39,339 bases of DNA from Gallionellaceae bacterium (GTDB lineage: Bacteria > Pseudomonadota > Gammaproteobacteria > Burkholderiales > Gallionellaceae), in NCBI GenBank assembly GCA_030834965.1, contig JAUQWW010000077.1, positions 1-39,339 of the forward strand, given 5' to 3'. The translations under genes were made by a program, and so were the position numbers. Below the pieces are notes generated by a model. The model was not told the DNA's origin. It worked only from the letters and a program-made list of their open reading frames with translations, and made no database searches. Below are positions 1 to 9,043 of the stretch, piece by piece (the stretch's first letter is position 1; every line of letters starts with the position of its first letter).

Positions 1-1232
1 GCGCCATCTTTCACTGCACGCGGCTGGGTGGTGATGAGTTTTTCTTCATTGGTGAGCCAGTTCACCATGTTGACGCCGAGATCGGCATTGCCGCCATTGC
101 CGGAATAGGCATTGGCGAGAAAGCTGCCGCTGCCGGCTACAACAATGCGCTGCTCGCGGTCGTTTATGTTGCGTTGCAGCGCGAGTGCGACGGTCACCGG
201 GCCAGGTACGTCATGGTTCTTGTCGAAGACTGGTTTATTGCCTTGTATGAAACGGCTGCTCACCCAGCCACGCGGCGCGGCTTCCACCAGCGTGGCATGA
301 CGCCACTCCTTGCTTTCCTCGTAGCCGATGGCGCGCGCAAAAGGGAAGGCGGTGATCAGGTTGAAATTCTGCGTGACAGGGTGCGGCGGATAGCCAGCCC
401 CCAAGGTCCAGGTCACGGGCGCGTTCATCTCTTCAGCAGCGGGATCAATCACGATGCCGGGCGTGAGCAGCAGTCCGAGCTTTTCGGCCAGCCGTTCCAG
501 GCCGTGCAGCGGTTCGGCATCCACCAGCCACAGCAGGTTGCCGCCGCCGGAAACATAGCGCAGCAGTTTGTCCACTTCGCCGGGCAGCAGATCGATCTGT
601 GGCTGGGAGATGATTAACGCGCTGGCGTTAACCGGTACGTCCTGCGCCAGCGTGAGATTCAGGCTGCCGAGGCGGAAACCGTTCTGTTGCAGGCGCTTGC
701 CGAATTCGCCAAGGTCGTGATTGGCGGAGCCTTCCAGCTTGCGTTCACCGTGGCCATCCAGATACATCAGCAATTGCTCCTTGCGGTGTGCCAGGCGCAG
801 CAACGCGCTGGTGAGGGCCTGCTCGCTCAGCATGGTGAGATGCTCGCGCCGTCCGTCATATTCCACCAGCATTTCGCCGTTTACCCGGATGTCGGCCTTG
901 CGTGCCTCATCCGGTTGCTTCACCGGGTCGATGAAGGCAAGTGTGATGTCCTGCTTGTAGCGCTGATATAACGCGACGAATTCGCGGATGAGCTTGTGCA
1001 TGTCCCCCTGGCTGGCATCCTGCCCGGTGGCATACACCGTAAGCTTCACTTCGCCGCGCAGTTGCTTCAGCACATCCACGCTGCTGGTTTCCAGACTGTT
1101 GATGGCGTTCTGCGTGAGATCCCATTGCATGGGATGACGAGCTGCGAATTGATACAGTGCAGCGGCAGCGGCGAGCAACAGCGCGGCGAAGGCAATGTTG
1201 CGGATCAGCAGATTGAGCTGTGGGTATTTCAT
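1..1232 (-). CDS. GldG-like auxiliary subunit of an ABC exporter (partial, 3' end off the window)
   Basis: I translated this minus-strand frame by hand. It starts at ATG 1232-1230 and stays open to the left edge, so the C-terminus is missing. The start reads MKYPQLNLLIRNIAFAA and a hydrophobic segment follows (about residues 8-25), consistent with one N-terminal membrane anchor and a periplasmic body. The body contains the arrangement of the GldG/ABC-type uncharacterised transport family (PF09822-like), including a segment LLMYLDGHGER and a glycine-rich strand near GGGNLLWLVDAEP. The start lies one base after the stop of the upstream permease, so the genes are translationally coupled. The family works with GldA/GldF-type ATPase and permease; the substrate is unknown. 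Gliding is not implied, since such modules are common in non-gliding proteobacteria. Confidence 0.8.
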   Translation of the reverse strand, partial: MKYPQLNLLIRNIAFAALLLAAAAALYQFAARHPMQWDLTQNAINSLETSSVDVLKQLRGEVKLTVYATGQDASQGDMHKLIREFVALYQRYKQDITLAFIDPVKQPDEARKADIRVNGEMLVEYDGRREHLTMLSEQALTSALLRLAHRKEQLLMYLDGHGERKLEGSANHDLGEFGKRLQQNGFRLGSLNLTLAQDVPVNASALIISQPQIDLLPGEVDKLLRYVSGGGNLLWLVDAEPLHGLERLAEKLGLLLTPGIVIDPAAEEMNAPVTWTLGAGYPPHPVTQNFNLITAFPFARAIGYEESKEWRHATLVEAAPRGWVSSRFIQGNKPVFDKNHDVPGPVTVALALQRNINDREQRIVVAGSGSFLANAYSGNGGNADLGVNMVNWLTNEEKLITTQPRAVKDG

Positions 1233-1233
1233 G

Positions 1234-1977
1234 TCAGCCGTAAATGCGGTTGTTATGGATGCGGCGCATTGCCAGCAGCAGGAAGGCGATGCTGAACAGC
1301 AGGAAGAACGCCAGGTCGCCGCTATTCAACAGGCCGCTATTGAAGCTCTGGAAATGGCTGGTGGGGGCGAGGGCGCGCCAGGCAGTGTTGCCGTCCGCCG
1401 CGCTGATTTCCACCAGCCACAGCCCGAACAGCGCCGCCATTGCCCCGATGGCCGCCACTACCGGCTGTACGGTGAGCGAAGAAATATACAGCCCCAGTGC
1501 CGCGTAGCTGGCGGCAAGCAGCAGCAGCCCCAGCGCATTGGCAAAGATCAGCCCCTTGTCCAGTTGCGTGCCAGCTGCCAGTGACAGCACCATCAATACA
1601 CTGCCTGCGATGGCGAGTAGCAGGAACAGCAGCAGGCCGGTGAATTTGCCCAGCACGATCTGCGTACTGGAAACCGGTGCAGTCATCAGCAGCGTCATGG
1701 TCCGGTTGCGCCGTTCTTCGGCGATCAGGCGCATGGTGAATACCGGCACCAGCATCATCATGATCAGCGCGATGGTGGCGAATAGCGGCGCGGCGACAGC
1801 CTGCGTGACGCCCGGCGCATTGGCGAGTTGCGCCAGCTGCGCCTGCACTTGCAGGAAAGCATCCAGGCGCGCCAGAAAAAACCAGGCGAAGATGAATTGC
1901 AGCGCGCCCAGAAACAGCCAGGTCGATGGGGTGGCGAGCAGGCTGCGGAATTCCTTGCGGGCAATAGTGAAGATCAT
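1234..1977 (-). CDS. ABC-2 type permease (GldF-like)
   Basis: The 247-residue membrane protein begins MIFTIARKEFRSLLATP, the usual start of ABC-2 permeases of the GldF/NosY type. About six hydrophobic segments are visible, including LGALQFIFAWFFLARL, IALIMMMLVPVFTMRLI, GLLLFLLLAIAGSVLM and a C-terminal FFLLFSIAFLLLAMRRI. The motif MRLIAEERRNRTMTLLMTAP matches the conserved cytoplasmic loop of this family (E-E-R-x-x-x-T-x-x-L-L). The frame is open further upstream, but that extension overlaps the ATPase gene and is arginine/serine rich, so I chose ATG 1977, 13 bases after the ATPase stop. It should form the channel of the exporter with the flanking ATPase and GldG-like subunit. Confidence 0.88.
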   Translation of the reverse strand: MIFTIARKEFRSLLATPSTWLFLGALQFIFAWFFLARLDAFLQVQAQLAQLANAPGVTQAVAAPLFATIALIMMMLVPVFTMRLIAEERRNRTMTLLMTAPVSSTQIVLGKFTGLLLFLLLAIAGSVLMVLSLAAGTQLDKGLIFANALGLLLLAASYAALGLYISSLTVQPVVAAIGAMAALFGLWLVEISAADGNTAWRALAPTSHFQSFNSGLLNSGDLAFFLLFSIAFLLLAMRRIHNNRIYG

Positions 1978-1990
1978 TTGGCGGCGACCA

Positions 1991-2926
1991 TCATGCAGCC
2001 TCGTTCTGGGTGATGTGCATGAATACATCCTCCAGCTTGGTTTGCAGCGGAGTGAGTTGCTGCGCCTGCCAGCCCCGTTCTGCGGCCCGCTCCAGCAGTA
2101 ACGCGCCGCAGTTGCTCTCCGCTGTGTGCAGAATGCGGAAATGGGTGGCGGAAATCGGCTCGACCTTGAGCACGCCGGGAATCGCCTCCAGCTCAGCCAG
2201 AGCCGGCGGCGCCAGCAGGGTGACGACAAAGCCCGGCTGGTGTCCGTATTGCTGCATGTGCGCGCTGCTGTCGCTATAAATCAGGCGTCCGTGGTGCATG
2301 ATCTCGACGCGGTCGCAAATGCTTTCAACCTCGCCCAGCAGGTGGGTGGACAGGATGACGCTGTGCGCGTCGCCCAGCTCGCGGATGAGTGTGCGGATAT
2401 CGCGGATCTGGGACGGGTCGAGTCCGACAGTGGGTTCGTCGAGGATAATGACTTCGGGGTTGTGGATGAGCGCCTGCGCGATGCCGACGCGTTGCCGGTA
2501 ACCTTTGGAAAGTGTCCCGATGATTTTTTGGCCGGTATCCTGCAAGCTGCAACGACGTTTGGTCTCAGCCAGCGCGCCCGCAATCTGTGGGCGCGGCACG
2601 CCGTGCAGTTTGGCGGCGAACTCCAGATAATCGTCCACGCACATGTCCCGGTACAACGGCGGTGTTTCCGGCAGGAAACCGATGCAGGCCTTGGCCTGCT
2701 TCGGCTGGCGTGCAAGATCGAAGCCGCATACTTCGATTTGTCCCGCATGCGGCAAGAGCGCGCCGGTGAGCAGTTGCAGGGTGGTACTCTTGCCCGCCCC
2801 GTTGTGCCCGAGCAGGCCGAGCACCTCGCCGCGCCGGAGTTCCAGCGACACATTGCGGACGACCTCGCGCGGGCCGAAGCGGCGGCTTAGGTTGCGTGCA
2901 CACAGGGTGAGGGGTGCGGCGGACAT
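1991..2926 (-). CDS. ABC transporter ATP-binding protein (GldA-like)
   Basis: The 311-residue cytoplasmic ATPase carries a complete nucleotide-binding domain: Walker A GHNGAGKST at about residues 40-48, a signature-like LSKGYRQR at about 139-146, Walker B IILDEP at about 160-165 and the switch histidine in ILSTHLL at about 195. The C-terminal 90 residues form the extra domain usual for ABC-2 exporter ATPases. It is the first gene of a three-gene minus-strand unit with the permease and the GldG-like subunit and would drive export of an unknown substrate. The start ATG 2926 gives a standard family N-terminus (PLTLCARNLSRRFG). Symbols gldA/natA are plausible but not decidable from sequence alone. 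Confidence 0.92.
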   Translation of the reverse strand: MSAAPLTLCARNLSRRFGPREVVRNVSLELRRGEVLGLLGHNGAGKSTTLQLLTGALLPHAGQIEVCGFDLARQPKQAKACIGFLPETPPLYRDMCVDDYLEFAAKLHGVPRPQIAGALAETKRRCSLQDTGQKIIGTLSKGYRQRVGIAQALIHNPEVIILDEPTVGLDPSQIRDIRTLIRELGDAHSVILSTHLLGEVESICDRVEIMHHGRLIYSDSSAHMQQYGHQPGFVVTLLAPPALAELEAIPGVLKVEPISATHFRILHTAESNCGALLLERAAERGWQAQQLTPLQTKLEDVFMHITQNEAA

Positions 2927-3187
2927 GCGGTATCATGTTTCGGGTTGTGATGAGAACACAATATAACCTAATATGAGCATCTCTAAAAATGCCGCGTGTC
3001 GATACCCTAAATTTAAACTGTGTTCCATGAGTCGTGCGGGTGGGCTTTTCCCGGTTGGGCGCTCGATTTTTGCTGTGGCAGTATTACCCCACCGCCCTTT
3101 GGCCCGGTTGTTGAATTTTTTGCTGCTCCCTGAGTCGAACGTTGCTGTTTACTCCAATACACTGATTACCTAATACATATCAATATT
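2927..3187. promoter_or_regulatory. Divergent promoter region, exporter operon / TPR-lolB operon
   Basis: This 261-bp AT-rich gap separates divergently read units and must hold both promoters. On the minus strand a TATATT hexamer (plus-strand positions 2960-2965) lies 34 bases upstream of the ATPase start and could be its -10 box; I see no good -35. For the plus-strand unit no clear consensus is visible. A plus-strand open frame at 2973-3173 exists, but it has no ribosome binding site and no recognisable sequence, so it is not called as a gene. Confidence 0.4.
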
Positions 3188-4942
3188 ATGATGACCCTGA
3201 AACGTAGCGCGATCATCCTTTCCATGCTGCTGGCAGCCTGTGCGCACGTGCCACAGCAGGCCGGTGGGCCGACAGAAAACACCGAAGCCCAAGCGGAGAG
3301 CCAGGTGGAACCCCAGGCAGAAGCAGCGGAAGAAAAGCCGCTGAACTTGCCCAAGCTGCAACTCAGCAGCCAAATGCTTTATGACTTCCTGTTGAGCGAA
3401 GTGGCGAACCAGCGCGGCAGGCCGGAGCTCGCCACGCAGGGTTATCTGGATCTGGCCAAGGCCACGCGCGATCCGCGTGTGGCGCGCCGTGCCGCCCATT
3501 TGGCTATCGATGCGCGGCAGATGGAAAAAGCGGTCGAGGCATACAGCCTATGGCTGGAACTGGAGCCATCGTCCCTGCAGGCGAAGCAGACTCTGGCCAC
3601 GCTGCTGATAGGAGGAGGCCAGCTGGATGTGGCGCGCCCCTATCTGGTGAGCTTGCTCGAGTCTTATCCGAATAAGGTTGGGCATGCGTTGATGCAGATT
3701 TATCCCTTGCTTCAGCGGCACCCGGACAAGGCGGAGGTGTTCAAGCTGGTCGGCGAATTGGCGCAGCCCTATCCGGGCGTGCCGGAAGCGCACTGGGTCG
3801 TTGCGCAGGCAGCGGAAGCCGCAGGCAAGCATGCGCTGGCTCTGGATGCCGTGCATCAGGCACGCGCCTTGCGCCCGGATTGGGATATGGCGGTGATACT
3901 CGAGGCGCAATTGCTGCAGAAGGAGTCACCGCAGTTGGCACTGGTGCTCCTGAAAAAATACCTGGAGTCCTATCCTGACATGGTGGGAGTGCGTCAGATA
4001 TATGCGCGCACCCTGATGGTGCAAAAACAGTATCCGGAAGCGCGCACGGAATTCCAGCGGCTGCTTGAGCGGCAACCCGAAAACGCAGAACTGGCGTTTG
4101 CCGTGGCGCTGCTGTCTCTGGAGTTGGGCGAACTGGATCGTGCAGAAAAGGAATTGCAGCAGGCGCTCGTCAAGGGCATGAAAGACGAGGGCACGGTGTA
4201 TTACTATCTCGGTCAGTTGAGCGAGGTGAAGAAGAACGATGAAGAGGCGCTGCAAAACTATCGCCAGGTGCAGGACGGCGAGCATGTCTATGCCGCCCGC
4301 CTGCGTGCAGCCTATCTGATCTACAAAACCGGCAAGCTGGAGGAGGCGCGCGAGTACCTGCACCAGACCGTCGCGCAGAACAACCAGCAGCGAGTACAGC
4401 TGGTCATGGTCGAATCACAGCTGTTGCGCGAAGCAAAAAAATTGGATGCGGCGTATCAGATACTGATGCAGGAGCTGGAAAAGCTGCCCAACCACCCCGA
4501 TCTGTTGTATGCAGCTGCGATGTTGGCAGATCAGATCGGCAATCACGAAAAATTTGAGCAGATGATGCGCAAGGTGATTCAGATCAAGCCAGATCATGCA
4601 CAAGCATACAACGCACTGGGCTACAGCCTGCTGGATCGCAACGAGCGCGTGAAGGAGGGGATGGAGCTGGTTGAGAGGGCCAGCCAGCTTGCTCCGGAAG
4701 ATGTCGCCATCATCGACAGCGTAGGGTGGGGTTATTATCGCCTGGGTGATCTGCCCAGGAGTCTGGAATTCCTGCGCCGCGCCTATGCGGTCAATCCTGA
4801 TCCGGAAATCGCTGCACATCTGGGTGAGGTGTTGTGGATGCAAGGCGAAAAGGAGCAGGCAAAAAAAATATGGAATGATGCACAGAAGACACATCCTGAG
4901 AACGCGGTATTGCAGGAAGCGATAAAGAAATTCCTGCCTTGA
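3188..4942 (+). CDS. TPR-repeat lipoprotein upstream of lolB
   Basis: This 584-residue exported protein has a lipoprotein signal peptide ending in the lipobox LLAAC (Cys about residue 18), then an acidic Glu/Ala/Gln-rich linker (about 25-55). The rest is tandem tetratricopeptide-like helical repeats, with visible repeat signatures such as AQAYNALGYSLLDR and IIDSVGWGYYRLGD near the C-terminus. It should be a membrane-anchored periplasmic scaffold. The same type of gene lies immediately before lolB-ispE-prs in many betaproteobacteria, hinting at an envelope role, though its exact function is unknown to me. Two ATG codons are adjacent (3188 and 3191) and either could be the start. Its stop overlaps the lolB start by one base. 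Confidence 0.9.
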   Translation: MMTLKRSAIILSMLLAACAHVPQQAGGPTENTEAQAESQVEPQAEAAEEKPLNLPKLQLSSQMLYDFLLSEVANQRGRPELATQGYLDLAKATRDPRVARRAAHLAIDARQMEKAVEAYSLWLELEPSSLQAKQTLATLLIGGGQLDVARPYLVSLLESYPNKVGHALMQIYPLLQRHPDKAEVFKLVGELAQPYPGVPEAHWVVAQAAEAAGKHALALDAVHQARALRPDWDMAVILEAQLLQKESPQLALVLLKKYLESYPDMVGVRQIYARTLMVQKQYPEARTEFQRLLERQPENAELAFAVALLSLELGELDRAEKELQQALVKGMKDEGTVYYYLGQLSEVKKNDEEALQNYRQVQDGEHVYAARLRAAYLIYKTGKLEEAREYLHQTVAQNNQQRVQLVMVESQLLREAKKLDAAYQILMQELEKLPNHPDLLYAAAMLADQIGNHEKFEQMMRKVIQIKPDHAQAYNALGYSLLDRNERVKEGMELVERASQLAPEDVAIIDSVGWGYYRLGDLPRSLEFLRRAYAVNPDPEIAAHLGEVLWMQGEKEQAKKIWNDAQKTHPENAVLQEAIKKFLP

Positions 4943-5505
4943 TGCGTGGCCTGCTTTGCCTGATTGTGCTGGTGCTGGCCGGTTGTGCGTCGGCGCCGCT
5001 CATCCCACAGACCACAGCCCGCCCTGAACAGGCGGAGACGAAGCCTTTTGCGCTGACCGGGCGCATCGCAGTCAAGCATAATAGCGAGCGTTCGTCCGCA
5101 GGCGTGCGCTGGGCGCATCAAATCACAGAGGACGAGATTTTGCTGCTGGCACCGCTGGGCCAGACCGTGGCTCGCATTCGCCGCGATGCGCAGGGGGTGT
5201 CGCTGGACACGTCGGACAGACATTACACCGCGCAAGACACCGAAGAATTGACGCATCGGGTGCTGGGGTGGCAATTGCCGCTGGCCGGCCTGCGCAACTG
5301 GGTGTTGGCGCTGCCTGCGCCGCAGAGCGAGGCCAGCATCGAGCGCGATGCGAACGGGCAGGTGAGCGTGATGCGTCAGGACGGCTGGGAAATACACTAC
5401 ACGCGTTATGCCACACAAGCATCAGATAGCCTGCCGCTGCGCATGATCCTGCAACGCGAGGGGATGGAAATACAGTTGCTGATAGACGAATGGGAAATTC
5501 AGTAA
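4942..5505 (+). CDS. lolB: Outer-membrane lipoprotein receptor LolB
   Basis: The protein is 187 residues from ATG 4942, which overlaps the TGA of the TPR gene; an in-frame TTG one codon earlier is less likely. The signal peptide [15 protein letters not shown] has a clear lipobox with Cys15. After a short linker come the conserved LolB features [17 protein letters not shown], an [13 protein letters not shown] strand and a WEIHYTRY strand near the C-terminus. Length and order fit LolB, which accepts lipoproteins from the periplasmic carrier LolA and inserts them in the outer membrane. The start after lipidated Cys15 (A-S-A) lacks the Asp retention signal, consistent with outer-membrane location. 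It is translationally coupled to the TPR lipoprotein and followed closely by ispE. Confidence 0.9.
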   Translation: MRGLLCLIVLVLAGCASAPLIPQTTARPEQAETKPFALTGRIAVKHNSERSSAGVRWAHQITEDEILLLAPLGQTVARIRRDAQGVSLDTSDRHYTAQDTEELTHRVLGWQLPLAGLRNWVLALPAPQSEASIERDANGQVSVMRQDGWEIHYTRYATQASDSLPLRMILQREGMEIQLLIDEWEIQ

Positions 5506-5519
5506 CGGGCGTGAAAAAT

Positions 5520-6473
5520 ATGTCAGCCAAGAAGATAATAAAACACGCCATGCCCGTTTCCCTCTCCCCATCCCTCTCCCCATCCCTCTCCCAGAGGGAG
5601 AGGGGGGCAGAGTCTCGCTGCGCGAGTACCACATTAGATACCTTAAGCTGTCCGGCACCGGCCAAACTCAACCTTTTCCTGCATGTGGTGGGGCGCAGGG
5701 AGGATGGCTACCACCTGCTGCAAACCCTGTTCCGATTGATTGATTTCAGCGATACGCTGCACTTCACGCTGCGCGAGGATGGAGTGGTGCGCCGCATTAG
5801 CGAGCTGGAAGGCGTGGCCCAGGAACAGGATCTGTGCGTGCGCGCCGCGCGCCTGCTGCAACAGGAATGCGGCTGCCCGCTGGGGGCGGACATCGCAGTG
5901 GAGAAACGCATCCCGATGGGCGGCGGCCTGGGCGGAGGAAGTTCCGATGCGGCCACGACGCTGCTGGCGCTGAACCGTCTGTGGAATCTGGGCTTGTCGC
6001 GCGCACGGCTGATGCAGATGGGCTTGACCCTGGGAGCAGACGTGCCAGTGTTCATATTCGGCGAGAACGCCTTTGCCGAAGGCGTGGGCGAGCAGTTGCA
6101 GGCCTATGCCGTACCCGACGCGTGGTATGTAGTGCTGTTCCCGCCGGTACATGTCGCCACGGCACAGATATTTGCACGCCCGGAATTGACACGGAATACG
6201 AATTCCCTCACAATTCGCGCCCTTCCGATGGCGCAGTTGCATAATGATTTGCAGCCTGTGGTATGCGATTTGTACCCGGAAGTTGCGTGGCACCTTGCTT
6301 GGCTGGGCCAGTTTGCAGAGGCGCGAATGACCGGATCGGGCGCTTGCGTGTTTGCCGGGTTCGAAAGCGCGGAGCAGGCGCAGGCAGTGTTAAGCCAGCT
6401 TCCGCTGGGCATGCACGGCATCGTGGCGCACGGCTTGCCGCACCATCCGTTGCGGGATTTTGCCGCAACATAA
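5520..6473 (+). CDS. ispE: 4-diphosphocytidyl-2-C-methyl-D-erythritol kinase IspE, with repeat-derived N-terminal extension
   Basis: IspE phosphorylates CDP-methylerythritol in the MEP isoprenoid pathway. The GHMP-kinase core is clear: [20 protein letters not shown] near its start, the ATP loop [14 protein letters not shown], and the C-terminal [12 protein letters not shown]. Relatives normally begin a few residues before the PAPAKLN strand. Here about 45 extra residues precede it and include S-P-S-L-S-P-S-L-S encoded by a CCCTCTCCC repeat with a hairpin (5560-5604). In this frame there is no ATG, GTG or TTG between the repeat and the core, so translation must pass through the repeat. Possible starts are ATG 5490 (overlapping lolB), GTG 5511, ATG 5520 or ATG 5550; none has a strong ribosome binding site, so the exact start is uncertain. 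I chose 5520 (317 residues). Confidence 0.88.
   Translation: MSAKKIIKHAMPVSLSPSLSPSLSQRERGAESRCASTTLDTLSCPAPAKLNLFLHVVGRREDGYHLLQTLFRLIDFSDTLHFTLREDGVVRRISELEGVAQEQDLCVRAARLLQQECGCPLGADIAVEKRIPMGGGLGGGSSDAATTLLALNRLWNLGLSRARLMQMGLTLGADVPVFIFGENAFAEGVGEQLQAYAVPDAWYVVLFPPVHVATAQIFARPELTRNTNSLTIRALPMAQLHNDLQPVVCDLYPEVAWHLAWLGQFAEARMTGSGACVFAGFESAEQAQAVLSQLPLGMHGIVAHGLPHHPLRDFAAT
5560..5604. repeat. CCCTCTCCC tandem/palindromic repeat inside ispE
   Basis: Two copies of CCCTCTCCCCAT (5560-5571, 5572-5583) are followed by a third CCCTCTCCC (5584-5592), the loop AGA and a perfect complementary arm GGGAGAGGG (5596-5604). The result is a 9-bp hairpin preceded by tandem half-sites. It resembles the GC-rich intergenic palindrome at 28257-28282. 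The element sits in the ispE reading frame and keeps it open. Confidence 0.85.
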
Positions 6474-6481
6474 AAGTTTCT

Positions 6482-6556
6482 TGGGGAGTCGCCAAGTGGT
6501 AAGGCACCGGATTTTGATTCCGGCATTCGTAGGTTCGATCCCTACCTCCCCAGCCA
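6482..6556 (+). tRNA. tRNA-Gln (anticodon TTG)
   Basis: A complete cloverleaf folds. The acceptor arm TGGGGAG (6482-6488) pairs with CTCCCCA (6546-6552), followed by discriminator G and an encoded CCA (6554-6556). The anticodon arm is CCGGA-TTTTGAT-TCCGG, giving anticodon TTG for glutamine, and the T arm holds GTTCGATCC. A tRNA-Gln between ispE and prs is a common arrangement in beta- and gammaproteobacteria, so it is probably co-transcribed with its neighbours. Confidence 0.97.
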
Positions 6557-6605
6557 GTTAGTGTATTTCGGGGCGCATGCGCCCATTTTAGATTTTGTGC
6601 AGTTT

Positions 6606-6636
6606 CCAGTTGTTTAATTCGCCAGTTGTTTAATTC
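6606..6636. repeat. 15-bp direct repeat upstream of prs
   Basis: CCAGTTGTTTAATTC occurs at 6606-6620 and again at 6622-6636, separated by a single G, between the tRNA and the prs ribosome binding site (AAGGGG, 6637-6642). It may be a slippage duplication or part of the prs leader; no function can be assigned. Confidence 0.85.
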
Positions 6637-6650
6637 AAGGGGTGTGGTAC

Positions 6651-7601
6651 GTGTCCTACGACAGCTTGATGGTATTCACCGGCAATGCCAATCCTAAGCT
6701 TGCAGAAGATGTGGCGCGTCATCTAAACATCCACCTTGGGCGCGCTACCGTTGGCCGCTTTTCCGACGGCGAGGTAATGGTCGAGTTACTCGAAAACGTG
6801 CGTGGCCAGGACGTGTTTGTGCTGCAATCCACCTGTGCCCCGACCAATGATACCCTGATGGAAGTACTGGTGATGGTGGATGCGCTGAAGCGCGCATCGG
6901 CCGGACGCATCACCGCCGCCCTGCCCTATCTGGGCTATGCCCGGCAGGATCGTCGCCCGCGTTCGGCGCGCGTGGCGATTACCGCCAAGGTGGTGGCGAA
7001 TATGTTGTCCGTGGTGGGCGTGGACCGCGTGCTGACCATGGACCTGCACTCGGATCAGATTCAGGGCTTCTTCGACATACCGGTGGACAATATCTACGCC
7101 AGCCCTATCCTGCTGTCCGATGTGTGGAAGCACGATTACCAGAATCTGGTGGTGGTATCGCCGGACGTAGGCGGCGTGGTGCGCGCGCGCGCGCTGGCAA
7201 AACAGATGGATGCGGATCTTGCGATCATCGACAAGCGCCGCCCCAAGCCCAATGTGGCCAAGGTGATGAACATCATCGGCGAAGTGGCAGGCCGAACGTG
7301 CCTGATCATGGATGACATGGTGGATACCGCCAATACGCTGTGCGAAGCGGCTGCGGCGCTGAAAGACAAGGGGGCGGAACGCGTGATCGCCTATTGTACG
7401 CATCCGGTATTGTCCGGCCCGGCGATCCAGCGTATCGAGAGTTCCGCTCTGGACGAGCTGGTGGTGACCGATACCATTCCTCTGCGCGAAGATGCGCGCA
7501 ACTGCAAGCGCATCCGCCAGCTGAGCGTGGCGGAATTGCTGGCCGAGACCATGCGCCGCATCAATGCGGAAGAGTCGGTTAGCTCACTGTTTACTGAGTA
7601 A
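6651..7601 (+). CDS. prs: Ribose-phosphate pyrophosphokinase
   Basis: This cytoplasmic enzyme makes PRPP from ribose 5-phosphate and ATP for nucleotide, histidine and tryptophan synthesis. The product starts [19 protein letters not shown] and contains the family landmarks: [11 protein letters not shown], the flexible loop [14 protein letters not shown], the metal-binding [25 protein letters not shown] and the PRPP-binding loop [15 protein letters not shown] chose GTG 6651 (316 residues) because AAGGGG at 6637-6642 lies eight bases upstream; the other GTG at 6642 overlaps that site. The usual family length is about 310-318. It follows tRNA-Gln and precedes rplY. Confidence 0.96.
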   Translation: MSYDSLMVFTGNANPKLAEDVARHLNIHLGRATVGRFSDGEVMVELLENVRGQDVFVLQSTCAPTNDTLMEVLVMVDALKRASAGRITAALPYLGYARQDRRPRSARVAITAKVVANMLSVVGVDRVLTMDLHSDQIQGFFDIPVDNIYASPILLSDVWKHDYQNLVVVSPDVGGVVRARALAKQMDADLAIIDKRRPKPNVAKVMNIIGEVAGRTCLIMDDMVDTANTLCEAAAALKDKGAERVIAYCTHPVLSGPAIQRIESSALDELVVTDTIPLREDARNCKRIRQLSVAELLAETMRRINAEESVSSLFTE

Positions 7602-7687
7602 CAGTTTTTGCGGCAATCATGTTGATCGCCGCGTAACCCGGAATTGCCTGGTCGCGGGCGGTTCCGAATTTGAAGTGGAGAAGTAAA

Positions 7688-8353
7688 ATGAAAATCGAAC
7701 TAAATGCAACATCCCGCAAGGCGCAAGGAACGGGTGCGAGCCGCCGTCTGCGCAAATCCGGCCGTGTGCCCGGCATCGTTTATGGCGGCAGCGAGCCCAC
7801 GCTGATCGACGTCGACCATAACAACCTGTACCACAGCCTGCGCAACGAAGCGTTTCATGCCTCCATCCTGACGCTCGACCTGGACGGCAAGAAGGAACCC
7901 GTTCTGCTGCGTGATTTCCAGATGCACCCTTTCCGCCAGCAAGTGCAGCACATCGACTTTCAGCGCGTATCCAAGGACAAGAAGATACACGTGAAAGTGC
8001 CGCTGCACTTCGTGAATGCCGATATCGCTCCGGGCGTGAAAACGAGCGGCGGCATCATCAGCCACGTGATGAACGATCTGGACATCGCTTGTCTGCCAGC
8101 TGATCTGCCCGAATTCATCGAGGTGGATCTGTCCACACTGGCCATCGGCCACTCCGTCCATGTGTCTGACCTGAAGCTGCCCAAAGGCGTGGAAGTGGCC
8201 GGACACGGTCATGTCGGGGAGGCCGTGGTAGCTACCGTCCAGATTCCGCGTGGCGCGGTAGAAGCGGCCGCTACTGAAGCGGCTGCGACTGAAGCGGCTG
8301 CTGCACCTGCTGCCGGAGCCGCTGCTCCTGCCGCGAAAGCGCCGGCGAAGTAA
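7688..8353 (+). CDS. rplY: 50S ribosomal protein L25, CTC/TL5 type
   Basis: The 221-residue protein begins [20 protein letters not shown], the 5S-rRNA-binding L25 domain (about residues 1-90), followed by the TL5/CTC beta domain (about 95-185). The last 35 residues are an Ala/Glu/Thr low-complexity tail built from repeated E-A-A-A-T units, which looks like codon-repeat expansion. ATG 7688 has a GGAG site eight bases upstream; the frame is open slightly further upstream (TTG 7670), but that start would include the ribosome binding site. It follows prs, as in many betaproteobacteria, and is closed by a strong terminator. Confidence 0.95.
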   Translation: MKIELNATSRKAQGTGASRRLRKSGRVPGIVYGGSEPTLIDVDHNNLYHSLRNEAFHASILTLDLDGKKEPVLLRDFQMHPFRQQVQHIDFQRVSKDKKIHVKVPLHFVNADIAPGVKTSGGIISHVMNDLDIACLPADLPEFIEVDLSTLAIGHSVHVSDLKLPKGVEVAGHGHVGEAVVATVQIPRGAVEAAATEAAATEAAAAPAAGAAAPAAKAPAK

Positions 8354-8374
8354 CACGCAGCCAAGCGTACGATC

Positions 8375-8417
8375 AAAAGCCCGCCATGCATTCCTGGATT
8401 GCATGGCGGGCTTTTTT
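8375..8417 (+). terminator. Rho-independent terminator after rplY
   Basis: A perfect 16-bp stem, AAAAGCCCGCCATGCA (8375-8390) with TGCATGGCGGGCTTTT (8400-8415), has a 9-base loop and runs into a T tract to 8417. It ends the prs-rplY transcript 20 bases after the rplY stop. Confidence 0.93.
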
Positions 8418-8467
8418 CATGGCGTGCCGAAGGATGAATCCAACAATCAGATGAGTGCGACAAAACG

Positions 8468-9043
8468 ATGAGCGAAATTAAACTGATCGTTGGTCTGGGC
8501 AACCCCGGGCGCGAGTACGAAGGTACGCGCCACAATGCCGGGTTCTGGTGGGTGGACGCGTTTGCGCATGCACACCAGTTCAATTTCAAGGTAGAAAGCA
8601 AATTTCACGGCTTGGCCGCGCGCGGCCAGGTGCATGGACGCGAGCTGTATCTGCTCAAGCCGCAAACCTTCATGAACGTCAGCGGGCGCGCAGTGGGGGC
8701 GCTGGCACAGTTCTACAAGATCGCGCCGGAACATATGCTGGTGGTGCACGATGAACTGGACCTGCCGCCAGGCAGTGCCAGGCTCAAGTTGGGCGGCGGG
8801 CATGGCGGGCACAATGGGCTGAAGGACATCATCGCGCACCTCGGTACGAAAGATTTCTGGCGGCTGCGCCTCGGCATCGGCCATCCCGGTGAACGTGCAG
8901 GCGTTTCTGATTACGTGCTGAATGCGCCGCGCCGCGAAGAATCCGTGTTGATCGAGCAGGCCATGCAGCGTGCACAGGATGTCGCGCATTTGATCGTCGA
9001 GGGCAAGCTGGAAGCGGCGATGCTCAAGCTGCATAGCAGTTAA
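8468..9043 (+). CDS. pth: Peptidyl-tRNA hydrolase
   Basis: The 191-residue enzyme frees tRNA from peptidyl-tRNA that drops off the ribosome. It starts MSEIKLIVGLGNPGREYEGT and carries the catalytic histidine in TRHNAGFWWVD (about residue 22), the substrate-binding LKPQTFMNVSG, the VVHDELDLPPG segment and the GGGHGGHNGLKDI loop. All are standard for the family, as is the length. It follows the rplY terminator, so it probably has its own promoter. ychF, which often comes next, is displaced by 9 kb of cytochrome genes. Confidence 0.96.
   Translation: MSEIKLIVGLGNPGREYEGTRHNAGFWWVDAFAHAHQFNFKVESKFHGLAARGQVHGRELYLLKPQTFMNVSGRAVGALAQFYKIAPEHMLVVHDELDLPPGSARLKLGGGHGGHNGLKDIIAHLGTKDFWRLRLGIGHPGERAGVSDYVLNAPRREESVLIEQAMQRAQDVAHLIVEGKLEAAMLKLHSS

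Noticed and set aside
2973-3173. 66-codon open frame in the divergent promoter gap
   Set aside because: No ribosome binding site, no recognisable sequence and overlaps the expected promoter region.
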